Under the pieces are notes generated by a model that did no database searches, was not told the origin of the DNA, and worked only from the letters and a program-made list of their open reading frames with translations. From Sphingobacterium thalpophilum (lineage in GTDB: Bacteria; Bacteroidota; Bacteroidia; B-17B0; Aurantibacillaceae): 41,035 bases of DNA. A program made the translations under genes and the position numbers. Below, one piece after another: positions 7,626 to 16,399 of this stretch. Position 1 is the stretch's first letter. Each line of letters starts with the position of its first letter. The stretch is taken from positions 1-41,035 of the forward strand of contig CALPON020000008.1 of assembly GCA_943325195.2 (NCBI GenBank), read 5' to 3'.

Positions 7626-9152
7626 ATGGAAAAAACGCTCAAAGCCTTAGGCATTAAAGATAGCAATGAAGGATGTTCAACTGGCAGCACCTGGTTTTCC
7701 AGTGGTACTGAATTAACCTCCTACAGTCCAGTCGACGGCAAAGCCATCGCAAAAGTAAAGACTGCTACCCGCGCAGATTTTGATAAAGTTTTGGCGACGG
7801 CAAAAGAAGCTTTTTTGTTCTGGCGCGACATTCCGGCTCCGCGTCGTGGCGAATACATTCGTCAGTTTGGCGATAAACTTCGTGCAAAAAAAGCGGAACT
7901 TGGGCGTTTGGTTTCCTACGAAATGGGTAAATCCCTGCAGGAAGGTCTCGGCGAGGTACAGGAGATGATTGATATTTGTGATTTTGCGGTTGGACAAAGC
8001 CGTCAATTATATGGCTTGCAGATGCACAGCGAACGCAGCAATCACCGCATGATGGAACAATGGCATCCATTGGGAGTGGTTGGAATTATAAGTGCTTTTA
8101 ATTTTCCGGTGGCGGTATGGAGCTGGAACACAGCCCTGGCTTGGATTGCTGGTGATGTTTGTATTTGGAAACCATCGGAAAAAGCGCCCCTCTGCTCTAT
8201 TGCCTGTCAGAATATCTGGAATGAAGTAGCGAGAGAAAATAGTTTACCGGATGGCATTTCCTGCATCATTAATGGTGACTACAACATTGGTGAGTATCTA
8301 ACGACATCAACAGATGTTCCGCTCATCAGTGCGACTGGTTCCACGCGTATGGGAAGAATTGTAGGTTCAAAAGTTGCGGAACGTTTTGGTAAAAGTATAT
8401 TGGAACTCGGCGGTAATAATGCCATTATAATCACGGAGCATGCGGACCTGAATATGACCATTGTCGGTGCCGTATTTGGCGCTGTGGGTACAGCGGGACA
8501 GCGTTGCACCAGCACACGCCGTCTCATTATTCATGAGAGCATTTATACCAAGGTAAAAGAAAGTCTGGTGAGGGCCTATGGCCAGTTAAAAATCGGTAAT
8601 CCACTGGATGAAAATATGCATGTGGGTCCCTTAATTGACACCGACGCCGTGAAGACCTATCTGGCCGCTCTAGAAAAAATAAAGGCAGAAGGCGGACAGC
8701 TCGTGGTGGAAGGCGGCGTCCTGCAGGGCGCGGGCTTTGAAAGTGGATGTTATGTAAAGCCAGCAATTGCTGAAGCGCGCAATGATATGGCGATTGTTCA
8801 GCACGAAACTTTTGCGCCAATTCTTTACCTCATCAAATATAAAACGCTAGAAGAAGCTATTGCGCTTCAAAATGGTGTCCCTCAAGGTTTATCGAGTGCC
8901 ATCATGACCTTAAATATGCGTGAGGCTGAGTTATTTCTCAGTGCAAAGGGAAGCGATTGTGGTATTGCGAATGTGAATATCGGTACAAGTGGTGCTGAAA
9001 TTGGCGGGGCATTTGGCGGAGAAAAGGAAACTGGTGGTGGTCGCGAGAGTGGTTCTGATTCTTGGAAAGCGTATATGCGCAGACAGACAAATACACTGAA
9101 CTACGGCAACAATCTGCCATTGGCACAGGGTATTAAATTTGATCTGAGTTAA
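7626..9152 (+). CDS. Aldehyde dehydrogenase, ALDH7 (antiquitin / aminoadipate-semialdehyde dehydrogenase) family
   Basis: A 508-residue NAD-dependent enzyme. Catalytic residues are C294 (GTAGQRCTSTRR), E260 (LELGGNN) and N159 (SAFNFPVAVWSWN). The ELGGNNAII, SGAEIGGAFGGEKETGGGRE and NYGNNLPLAQGIKF segments are diagnostic of ALDH7, whose members oxidise alpha-aminoadipate semialdehyde (in equilibrium with piperideine-6-carboxylate) in lysine breakdown and some other aldehydes. The full length is present. There are no other lysine catabolic genes beside it, so the in vivo substrate is inferred from the family only. Its TAA shares bases with the stop of the convergent acyltransferase gene. Confidence 0.92.
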   Translation: MEKTLKALGIKDSNEGCSTGSTWFSSGTELTSYSPVDGKAIAKVKTATRADFDKVLATAKEAFLFWRDIPAPRRGEYIRQFGDKLRAKKAELGRLVSYEMGKSLQEGLGEVQEMIDICDFAVGQSRQLYGLQMHSERSNHRMMEQWHPLGVVGIISAFNFPVAVWSWNTALAWIAGDVCIWKPSEKAPLCSIACQNIWNEVARENSLPDGISCIINGDYNIGEYLTTSTDVPLISATGSTRMGRIVGSKVAERFGKSILELGGNNAIIITEHADLNMTIVGAVFGAVGTAGQRCTSTRRLIIHESIYTKVKESLVRAYGQLKIGNPLDENMHVGPLIDTDAVKTYLAALEKIKAEGGQLVVEGGVLQGAGFESGCYVKPAIAEARNDMAIVQHETFAPILYLIKYKTLEEAIALQNGVPQGLSSAIMTLNMREAELFLSAKGSDCGIANVNIGTSGAEIGGAFGGEKETGGGRESGSDSWKAYMRRQTNTLNYGNNLPLAQGIKFDLS

Positions 9153-10429
9153 AGGTCTGCAGAGATTTCTTTATCTACCTGCACCACCGGATTTTCATCT
9201 CGGAAAGGATTTCTCGGAATCCATTCTCCAGGCTGAAGGAAAGAGATGAAGGGCTTTTGAATTATTTTGGAAATGGTGTTTTGCGGTTTGATATAGCAAA
9301 TGAGATCCACCGGCTTCGCCCCAACAGTGGTCTTGATTTCCGAAGCAGTGCGACCCAGATTCACGCGATCACATCCATGAAGCAGTCCTTCGTTAATCAT
9401 ACACAATAAAATATTCTGATACAAACAGTATTCCGCATTGAAGTTGTAATCCATGCCAATGTAATGCGCTTCAAGGGACTTGTCCGGCATCACAAAAGCA
9501 CTTGCAAAGGCCATTAAAGTGCCTTCTTTGTAAAACGCTTTCACAACAAATTGCTCGCCAAACAAGCGCTTGACACTGCTGAAATAATCGGCTGGCAATT
9601 TGATCAGCTTAAATTTTGCCTTATTAAATATCTGCGTGTAAAGCGCAAATAATGCGGCTTCTTGCTCTAAAATGGCACTCAGGGGGAGATAGCGCTGCTC
9701 CAGTTGCGAACACGCTTTTATGACACTTCTGGAGCGGTTTCGGTATTTTTTCGAGAATAATTCAAGATACTGTGGCAGTGTTGTCACATTCGCTGGCAGC
9801 GTGACGACCAGATTGGGCTCCACTTTAAAATCATTGTAACGCTTCTGCCTGAAAGCAAGCGCCGGCTGCAAAGGCTCGTGAAAATCTTTAATGAGTACGG
9901 CTGAAATCCCTCCCTTTAATTTATCTTCTTTGGCAATCAAATCCGTCAATTCGAGAAGTAGCGCCGAAGCAATTTCAGGTTCAATGTCCGGCATATGAAA
10001 TCCATAAGGACCGCTGACTAGATTATTTCCGCAGGTCACCAGACGCATGAAGGTTTCATTGCGGTTACTGTCAACATACTTCTCAAATATGCTGAGGCGA
10101 CGACTCGTGTTTTTTTCCACCTGCTTATTAAAGAGGTCCCCGAAAATTCCAGCTTTAAAATCAATCACCTGAAAATATAAAATACCACGGGGCTGCTGAG
10201 CTTCATACAAAATAACGTATCGGCATTGCATTTTACTGAAACTGCCACGCTCAAGAATAGAAAGATAAGCGAGGTTAAAGAAAAGATGGCTGGTTCCTAC
10301 CACTTTTTCCCAATCCTGGGCAGGAACTTCGCTAGCATTTTCAAAAAGAGAAAAATTATAGCTTTTATCGAGTGCCCGGTGAGGCAAAAAACGTTTACGG
10401 GAATAAGCGGGCTTACAAAACAGAAACAT
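9149..10429 (-). CDS. Acyl-CoA N-acyltransferase-fold protein (FemAB/BioF2-like GNAT)
   Basis: A 426-residue soluble protein without signal peptide. The C-terminal half (about 230-390) has the appearance of a GNAT/FemAB acyltransferase domain: a basic segment KYRNRSRSVIKACSQL, then FASAFVMPDKSLEAHYIGMDYNFNAEYCLYQNILLCMINEGLLHGCDRVNLGRTASEIK. That last stretch resembles the acceptor and CoA-site end of uncharacterised Bacteroidota 'peptidoglycan biosynthesis/GNAT' proteins. The N-terminal half could be a diverged second copy of the fold. The substrate is unknown; an amino-acyl or acetyl transfer to an envelope component is only a guess. It converges on ALDH7 with a shared TTAA stop overlap. 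Confidence 0.65.
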   Translation of the reverse strand: MFLFCKPAYSRKRFLPHRALDKSYNFSLFENASEVPAQDWEKVVGTSHLFFNLAYLSILERGSFSKMQCRYVILYEAQQPRGILYFQVIDFKAGIFGDLFNKQVEKNTSRRLSIFEKYVDSNRNETFMRLVTCGNNLVSGPYGFHMPDIEPEIASALLLELTDLIAKEDKLKGGISAVLIKDFHEPLQPALAFRQKRYNDFKVEPNLVVTLPANVTTLPQYLELFSKKYRNRSRSVIKACSQLEQRYLPLSAILEQEAALFALYTQIFNKAKFKLIKLPADYFSSVKRLFGEQFVVKAFYKEGTLMAFASAFVMPDKSLEAHYIGMDYNFNAEYCLYQNILLCMINEGLLHGCDRVNLGRTASEIKTTVGAKPVDLICYIKPQNTISKIIQKPFISFLQPGEWIPRNPFRDENPVVQVDKEISADL

Positions 10430-10521
10430 GCGCAGCTAAAAGTATACAAATAAAATGGGGGCCACTAGGTGCGATTTATTAAAAATGCCTAAAATCAGAG
10501 CGTATCGAGTATCTTAGTGGC

Positions 10522-11415
10522 ATGAACTGGAAGCAACAGATCAAGGCCATTGATCAAAGTGGTTTAGAGGACCGTGTGCGCCGTTTTCAATCGCGCAGTG
10601 TGAAAGGGGAGGCAAAGATCACCGCTCTGCATCTGGCGCTGAGTATGATCGATCTTACAACACTCGAAGGGAAAGACACGGAAGGAAAAATAACTCAGCT
10701 CTGCCACAAAGCACTTTTTCCATGTCCCGACTTGCCGGATCTCCCCTGCGTTGCAGCGGTCTGCGTCTATCCAAATCATGTTGCACAGGCTAAAAAACAA
10801 TTGTCTCTCACATCTGTGAAAATCGCCTCCGTTGCCACTGCTTTCCCTTCAGGAAACAGCGACAGGAATCAGAAGCTACAGGAAGTCCGCCTGGCAATTG
10901 ATGCAGGAGCTGACGAGGTAGACATGGTCATCAGCCGGGGTAAATTTCTGCAAGGTGAATACGCCTTCGTAGAAGATGAAATTGCGGCGGTCAAGGCGGC
11001 TTGTGGCGAGAGCCGTCTCAAAGTAATTTTAGAAACAGGTGAGATAGGTCCACTTGAAAAAATTCGTCTCGCTGCCGACATAGCCATGGCCGCGGGAGCT
11101 GATTTTATTAAGACATCTACCGGAAAAATTCAGCCAGCTGCGACCTTACCGGTCACGCTGGTCATGCTGGATGCCATTGCTGATTATCACCGCAAAAGCG
11201 GAAGGATGGTGGGTATGAAACCAGCAGGCGGCATTTCAACTGCGAAAACAGCTTTGCACTATTTAGTTATGTTACAGGAAACCCTGGGCGGGGCTTGGAT
11301 GCAGCCGGATTGGTTCCGTTTTGGTGCCAGCAGTCTGGTGAATGACATCGTGCTTCAATTATTAAAACAAAGTCAGGGCGCATACGCTAGTAAGGATTAT
11401 ATAAGTATTGACTAA
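10522..11415 (+). CDS. deoC: Deoxyribose-phosphate aldolase
   Basis: This class I aldolase cleaves 2-deoxyribose-5-phosphate to glyceraldehyde-3-phosphate and acetaldehyde during deoxynucleoside salvage. The Schiff-base lysine is K197 in DFIKTSTGK. The proton-relay residues correspond to K233 (GMKPAGGIST) and D134 (ADEVDMVI). At 297 residues it is longer than E. coli DeoC (259), through an N-terminal extension of about 40 residues and a C-terminal tail. This longer type is also found in animals and many Bacteroidota. Its stop overlaps the start of an aldehyde dehydrogenase (TAATG), which would dispose of the acetaldehyde product. Confidence 0.95.
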   Translation: MNWKQQIKAIDQSGLEDRVRRFQSRSVKGEAKITALHLALSMIDLTTLEGKDTEGKITQLCHKALFPCPDLPDLPCVAAVCVYPNHVAQAKKQLSLTSVKIASVATAFPSGNSDRNQKLQEVRLAIDAGADEVDMVISRGKFLQGEYAFVEDEIAAVKAACGESRLKVILETGEIGPLEKIRLAADIAMAAGADFIKTSTGKIQPAATLPVTLVMLDAIADYHRKSGRMVGMKPAGGISTAKTALHYLVMLQETLGGAWMQPDWFRFGASSLVNDIVLQLLKQSQGAYASKDYISID

Positions 11416-12866
11416 TGAAAAAAGATAACACTTCTCCCTTTCATATCCCCTATTCAGCTGCGCGGGAAAAAACCGAATTTAAAGCGCGCTACGGCCTCTT
11501 TATCAACGGCGCTTTTCGTGCACCCTTATCGAGAAAGTATTTCTCCTCCATTAATCCCGCTACGAAAGAAATTTTAAGTCAGGTCGCTGAGGCTGGCGCT
11601 GCGGATGTTTCCCTCGCGGTCACTTCCGCGCAGACCTGTTACAAAAATACCTGGAGTAAGCTGCCTGGCGCTGAGCGGGGTAAATACCTCTTTCGAATTG
11701 CTCGCCTGATTCAGGAACGCAGCAAAGAACTGGCACTGGCAGAGAGTCTCGACGGAGGCAAACCCATTCGCGAAAGCAGAGACTTTGATCTACCACTTGC
11801 AGCGCAGCATTTTTTCTATTACGCCGGCTGGGCTGATAAAACGGAGTACGCTTTTCCCGGCAAAAAAGTAAAGCCCCTCGGTGTGGCCGCGCAGATTATT
11901 CCCTGGAACTTTCCACTGCTCATGGCGGCTTGGAAAATTGCCCCAGCACTCGCAACTGGCAATACGGTGGTTTTAAAACCGGCAGAAAGCACCAGCCTTT
12001 CTGCTCTTTTGCTTGCAGATATTCTGAGGGATAGCGGACTGCCACCGGGAGCCGTTAACATTATCACTGGCGGAAAAAAAACCGGCGAACAACTTGCTAT
12101 CCATCCTTTAGTAAGCAAACTAGCCTTTACCGGCAGCACCGCAACGGGCAAGCACTTACAGAATTTACTGTCGGGGACGGAGAAAAAAATGAGTTTAGAA
12201 CTCGGTGGGAAATCCGCTCATGTCCTTTTAGAAGATGCCGCTATTAATGAAGCCGTGGAAGGAATCATTCAAGCCATCTTTTTTAATCAGGGGCATGTGT
12301 GCTCTGCTGGCTCCCGTTTATTTGTGCAGGAATCCATTGCGGAAGAAGTGATTTATAAACTGAAAAAACGAATGGAAACGCTCATCATTGGAGACCCAAT
12401 GGATAAGAATACCGATATAGGTGCCATCAACAATGAACAACAATTCAAAAAAATAAATTCCTATTTACAAGAGGTTCGCGCAGAAGGTCTAGAAGTCTTT
12501 GACTGCGGTCAAGCGCTGCCACCACAGGGCTATTACTGCCGCCCGACTCTGGTCATCGGAGCAGGACAGAGTCACCGCATCGTTCAGGAAGAGATTTTTG
12601 GTCCCGTGCTGAGCGTGCAGACGTTTAGGACGGTGGACGAAGCGATTGAGAAAGCCAACGCGACGCCGTATGGACTTGCTGCGGGCATATGGACCGATAA
12701 AGGTGCACGCGCGCTTGGCCTTGCAAGGCGCATGAATGCGGGTACCGTGTGGATTAATGGGTACAATAAGTTTGATCCGACCGCTGCATTTGGTGGTTTT
12801 AAAGAAAGTGGCTTTGGGCGGGAAGGCGGCATTGCTGGTTTACTTCCTTACATTCAATGGGCTTAG
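11415..12866 (+). CDS. Aldehyde dehydrogenase, probably acetaldehyde-oxidising
   Basis: A 483-residue NAD(P)-dependent dehydrogenase of the ALDH superfamily. Catalytic C296 lies in NQGHVCSAGSR, E262 in LELGGKS and N165 in IPWNFPLLMAAWK. The general sequence is ALDH1/2-like and unlike the ALDH7 protein 2.3 kb upstream. It starts with ATG inside the deoC stop (TAATG), implying coupled translation. Oxidation of the acetaldehyde released by DeoC to acetate is the natural reading of this arrangement. A similar deoC plus ALDH pairing occurs elsewhere, and the fate of acetate could connect to acs at 21-23 kb. Substrate choice is inferred from context only. Confidence 0.88.
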   Translation: MKKDNTSPFHIPYSAAREKTEFKARYGLFINGAFRAPLSRKYFSSINPATKEILSQVAEAGAADVSLAVTSAQTCYKNTWSKLPGAERGKYLFRIARLIQERSKELALAESLDGGKPIRESRDFDLPLAAQHFFYYAGWADKTEYAFPGKKVKPLGVAAQIIPWNFPLLMAAWKIAPALATGNTVVLKPAESTSLSALLLADILRDSGLPPGAVNIITGGKKTGEQLAIHPLVSKLAFTGSTATGKHLQNLLSGTEKKMSLELGGKSAHVLLEDAAINEAVEGIIQAIFFNQGHVCSAGSRLFVQESIAEEVIYKLKKRMETLIIGDPMDKNTDIGAINNEQQFKKINSYLQEVRAEGLEVFDCGQALPPQGYYCRPTLVIGAGQSHRIVQEEIFGPVLSVQTFRTVDEAIEKANATPYGLAAGIWTDKGARALGLARRMNAGTVWINGYNKFDPTAAFGGFKESGFGREGGIAGLLPYIQWA

Positions 12867-12893
12867 ACCATATTTTTAATTATTTTTACAAGG

Positions 12894-14786
12894 ATGTACA
12901 GACTCTTTAACTTGTTCTGGCAATATAATTTACCGCGCTGGTCGATTCTTATTATCGATACGCTGGTATGCGCTTTTGCCCTGAGCCTGGCCTTTTTAAT
13001 TCGTTTCGATTTTAACAGTATGCCAGCCGCGGATGCTGAAAATCTGAAAATGGATTACGTCATCATCCTCTCTATTCGCTTTTTATCGTTCGCTCTATCA
13101 AAAACCTACAAAGGCGTGGTACGCTATACCAGTTCGCGCGATACGGTCCGTATTTTCGCTGTCATTCTCTCAGGGACCTTCACGGTTATTCTTATCAATC
13201 AAATCTGGTTTGTCTTCAAGGAAAGTTACTTTATTTCGAATGCGGTGATTATCATCGATGGACTGGTGAGTTTGTTTTTAATGGTCAGTTCAAGGCTTGC
13301 GGTCAAAGCTCTGTATTCGGAGTTAAAGAATCCTGCAAAGGACAAGCTGAATGTGCTGATATTTGGCGCAGGAGAAAGCGGCATCATCACGAAGCGGACA
13401 CTGGACAGAGATGCCGCCATTAAGTATCGGGTTATTGGCTTTATAGATGACGATCAGAAAAAACACGGGCGCTCTTTTGAAGGTGTTTTCGTTTATTCAC
13501 TAGATAAACTCCCTGCATTGAGCAGAGAGTATAATATTGAGTTTGTCATTATTTCGATTCAGAAACTTTCCATTAGAAAGAAAAATGAACTTACCGACCA
13601 GTGCTTAGCTGAAAATGTTCGTGTTCTAAATGTACCTCCTGCTGCTAAGTGGATCAATGGCGAATTAAGTTTTAATCAAATTAAAAGTATTCGTATTGAA
13701 GATTTACTGGAGAGAGATCCGATCCGTCTTGACGAAGCACAAATTGGTGAGCACCTGCGCGGTAAAGTGGTATTGATAACTGGCGCGGCGGGCAGTATTG
13801 GTTCAGAACTGGCGCGACAGTGCCTGCGTTTTAATCCTAAGAAATTATACCTGCTCGATCAGGCTGAATCGCCATTGCATGAGCTGGACCTTGAGTTTTC
13901 AGACCGTACAGATCGTCCCGCATACGAAGTAGTCATGGCCGATGTTCGCAATGAAGACCGAATGCGGAATGTTTTTAAAACGTTTTGCCCCCACATTGTC
14001 TTTCATGCTGCCGCCTACAAGCATGTACCCATGATGGAAAATAATCCCAGTGAATCCTTGCTGACGAACGTGCTGGGGACAAAAATTGTAGCTGACCTTT
14101 CCGATGAATTTCGTGTTGAACGCTTTGTTTTTGTTAGCACCGATAAAGCGGTGAATCCAACCAATGTAATGGGAGCCAGCAAACGTATAGCAGAGATTTA
14201 TATTCAAAGCCTTGGCAAAAAAAGTAGTACGAAATTCATCACGACCCGTTTTGGCAACGTACTAGGCTCTAATGGTTCCGTCATTCCCCGTTTTAAAAAA
14301 CAGATTGAAGCAGGAGGGCCTATTACCATTACTGATCCTGAGATAACCCGCTATTTTATGACCATTCCAGAGGCCAGTCAGCTGGTGCTGGAAGCTGCAT
14401 CAATGGGCAATGGGGGCGAGATATTTGTCTTTGATATGGGGGAATCAATCCGCATTGTAGACCTGGCAAAAAAAATGATTCAGTTGGTAGGACTTAAAGA
14501 GGGGAAAGATATCCGAATTATCTACACGGGACTTCGACCCGGTGAAAAGTTGTATGAGGAGCTGCTTGCCAATGCAGAGAATACCCTGCCAACACATCAT
14601 GCACAAATATTGATTGGCAAGGTGCGTGAATACGCCTATGAAGAAGTAAAGGTCATTATCGAGCACCTCATCGAGTCCTTCGACACCCAAAATAATGAAC
14701 TCATTGTGCAGCGGATGAAAGAACTGGTCCCTGAATTTAAAAGCAACAATTCGATATTTCAAAAGTTAGATAATAAACAAGCCTGA
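12894..14786 (+). CDS. Membrane nucleotide-sugar 4,6-dehydratase/epimerase (CapD/WbpM/PglF family)
   Basis: This 630-residue protein has four predicted transmembrane segments in residues 1-135, a first Rossmann-like domain (VLIFGAGESGIITKRTL, about 155) and a second NAD-binding domain (VVLITGAAGSIGSELARQ, about 290). The catalytic region STDKAVNPTNVMGASKR has methionine where short SDR enzymes have tyrosine, as in the large WbpM-type UDP-GlcNAc 4,6-dehydratases. These enzymes make UDP-4-keto-6-deoxy sugars for surface glycans or protein glycosylation. The start is 27 bases after the ALDH gene, and the stop overlaps the next start (TGATG). The exact sugar substrate is not visible in the sequence. 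Confidence 0.9.
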   Translation: MYRLFNLFWQYNLPRWSILIIDTLVCAFALSLAFLIRFDFNSMPAADAENLKMDYVIILSIRFLSFALSKTYKGVVRYTSSRDTVRIFAVILSGTFTVILINQIWFVFKESYFISNAVIIIDGLVSLFLMVSSRLAVKALYSELKNPAKDKLNVLIFGAGESGIITKRTLDRDAAIKYRVIGFIDDDQKKHGRSFEGVFVYSLDKLPALSREYNIEFVIISIQKLSIRKKNELTDQCLAENVRVLNVPPAAKWINGELSFNQIKSIRIEDLLERDPIRLDEAQIGEHLRGKVVLITGAAGSIGSELARQCLRFNPKKLYLLDQAESPLHELDLEFSDRTDRPAYEVVMADVRNEDRMRNVFKTFCPHIVFHAAAYKHVPMMENNPSESLLTNVLGTKIVADLSDEFRVERFVFVSTDKAVNPTNVMGASKRIAEIYIQSLGKKSSTKFITTRFGNVLGSNGSVIPRFKKQIEAGGPITITDPEITRYFMTIPEASQLVLEAASMGNGGEIFVFDMGESIRIVDLAKKMIQLVGLKEGKDIRIIYTGLRPGEKLYEELLANAENTLPTHHAQILIGKVREYAYEEVKVIIEHLIESFDTQNNELIVQRMKELVPEFKSNNSIFQKLDNKQA

Positions 14787-16399
14787 TGAGAAAATTACTC
14801 CTGCTCCTTATTCTAGTACCCGCTTATTTAAGCAGCCAGAGTAAAAAACCAAGACTAGTGGTGAGCATCGTCGTGGACCAAATGCGCAACGACTACATCT
14901 ATCGCTACTGGAGTCGATTTTCAGACGGGGGGTTTAAGCGCCTCGTGACAGAAGGGACCCATTTCAGGAACGCCCATTACAATTACATTCCCACCTACAC
15001 AGGTCCGGGCCACGCAAGTATCTACACAGGCACCACACCCCGACACCATGGCATTATAGGAAATGACTGGTACGATAAGCGGCGTAAAATCTGGACCAGT
15101 TGTGTCAAGGATGAAACCGAGCAAAGCATCGGAACTGTTAATGAAAATGGTAAAGCATCCCCGAAAAAATTACTAGCCAGCACCATTGGAGACGAATTAA
15201 AGCTGAGTACAAATGGAAAAGCAAAAGTCTTCAGTTTAGCCCTGAAAGACCGAAGCGCTATTCTTCCCGCCGGGCATGCGGCAGACGCTGCCTTCTGGCT
15301 GGATGAAGCCAGTGGTAATTTTATTTCTTCCACAGCCTATCTCAGTGCACTGCCCAAGTGGCTGGAGCAATTTAATTCAGAAAAAAAAGCGGAAAAATAC
15401 CTCACAACCGGCTGGCAGACTTTATATCCGATTGCCAGCTACACAGCATCCCTTCCGGATGACAATAAGTACGAAGCCCATCCTTTCTCTGAAAAACCTG
15501 TCTTTCCCTACTCCTTTCAATCGTATTTAAATAAAAAAAATACCGGCATCATCAGAGGCACACCCTTTGGAAATAGCCTGACGAAGGACCTCGCAATCGC
15601 CTGCCTCAAAAACGAAAGTCTGGGTAAAGACGACATCAGCGATTTGTTCTGTATTAGTTTCTCCAGCACAGACATTGTAGGCCATTCTTATGGCCCCCGT
15701 TCCGTTGAAATTGAGGATGTTTATTTGCGATTAGACCGTGACCTCGCTGAACTACTGCAGGCTTTAGATCAGGAAGTCGGCAAAGACAATTACGTCTTGA
15801 TGCTCACTGCTGACCATGGCGGGGCTGAAGTACCGGCACACTTGCAAGATTTAAAAATGAGTGGTGGCTATTTGCGTGATAAGGAACTTTCCAAAACTAT
15901 TAAACAGTTTTTATGGGAGAACTATGGCGACAGTACCTGGATGGAAAGTCTCAGTAATGCACAGATTTTTCTGAACGAACAGAAAATCAATGAGAAAAAG
16001 GCAAACGTGCAGGAAGTCGAAGCCCGGCTCTGTCGCTTTTTGACGGGCATCAACGGCGTCGCTGAAGCCTATTCTTCGGCGGTTATGAGGGATGCTGCAT
16101 TTGGCCTTAGCGATATCCGGAATTTACTTCAAAATGGCTATAACCATCAGCGTAGCGGAAATATCTGCTATGTTTATCAACCCGCCTGGATGGACTATGA
16201 AGAGAAAGGGACCACGCATGGGGCAGGTTATTCGTATGATACGCATGTGCCTGTCATTTTTTACGGTAGCAGTATCGTCCGATCTGAACGACTGGATTAC
16301 ATGAGCATTACCCAAATTGCACCGACACTCTGCGAACTGCTTCGCATCTCACAACCCAACGCCTGTTCTTCTGCTCCCTTACTGAATGTCACCAAATGA
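14786..16399 (+). CDS. PafA-like alkaline phosphatase (type I phosphodiesterase/AP superfamily)
   Basis: A 537-residue exported phosphatase with signal peptide RKLLLLLILVPAYLSSQ. Metal ligand D31 (VVDQM), nucleophile T72 (PTYTGPGH), N93 (GNDWYD) and the K154/R156 pair (LKDR) follow the order and near-spacing of the Flavobacterium/Elizabethkingia PafA active site, so phosphate monoester hydrolysis in the periplasm is likely. Later metal ligands appear in SSTDIVGHSYGP, TADHGG and GTTHGAGYSYD. It overlaps the upstream dehydratase gene by one base (TGATG) and the following lipoprotein gene by four (ATGA), so translation is probably coupled. Confidence 0.9.
   Translation: MRKLLLLLILVPAYLSSQSKKPRLVVSIVVDQMRNDYIYRYWSRFSDGGFKRLVTEGTHFRNAHYNYIPTYTGPGHASIYTGTTPRHHGIIGNDWYDKRRKIWTSCVKDETEQSIGTVNENGKASPKKLLASTIGDELKLSTNGKAKVFSLALKDRSAILPAGHAADAAFWLDEASGNFISSTAYLSALPKWLEQFNSEKKAEKYLTTGWQTLYPIASYTASLPDDNKYEAHPFSEKPVFPYSFQSYLNKKNTGIIRGTPFGNSLTKDLAIACLKNESLGKDDISDLFCISFSSTDIVGHSYGPRSVEIEDVYLRLDRDLAELLQALDQEVGKDNYVLMLTADHGGAEVPAHLQDLKMSGGYLRDKELSKTIKQFLWENYGDSTWMESLSNAQIFLNEQKINEKKANVQEVEARLCRFLTGINGVAEAYSSAVMRDAAFGLSDIRNLLQNGYNHQRSGNICYVYQPAWMDYEEKGTTHGAGYSYDTHVPVIFYGSSIVRSERLDYMSITQIAPTLCELLRISQPNACSSAPLLNVTK

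Noticed and set aside
10510-10517. TATCTTAG as the deoC promoter
   Set aside because: It lies only four bases before the ATG, differs from consensus and has no -33 TTG, so transcription would start inside the gene.
12894-14786. Inactive dehydratase because the catalytic tyrosine is replaced by methionine
   Set aside because: Met at this position is normal for the large WbpM/CapD-type members and does not indicate loss of function.
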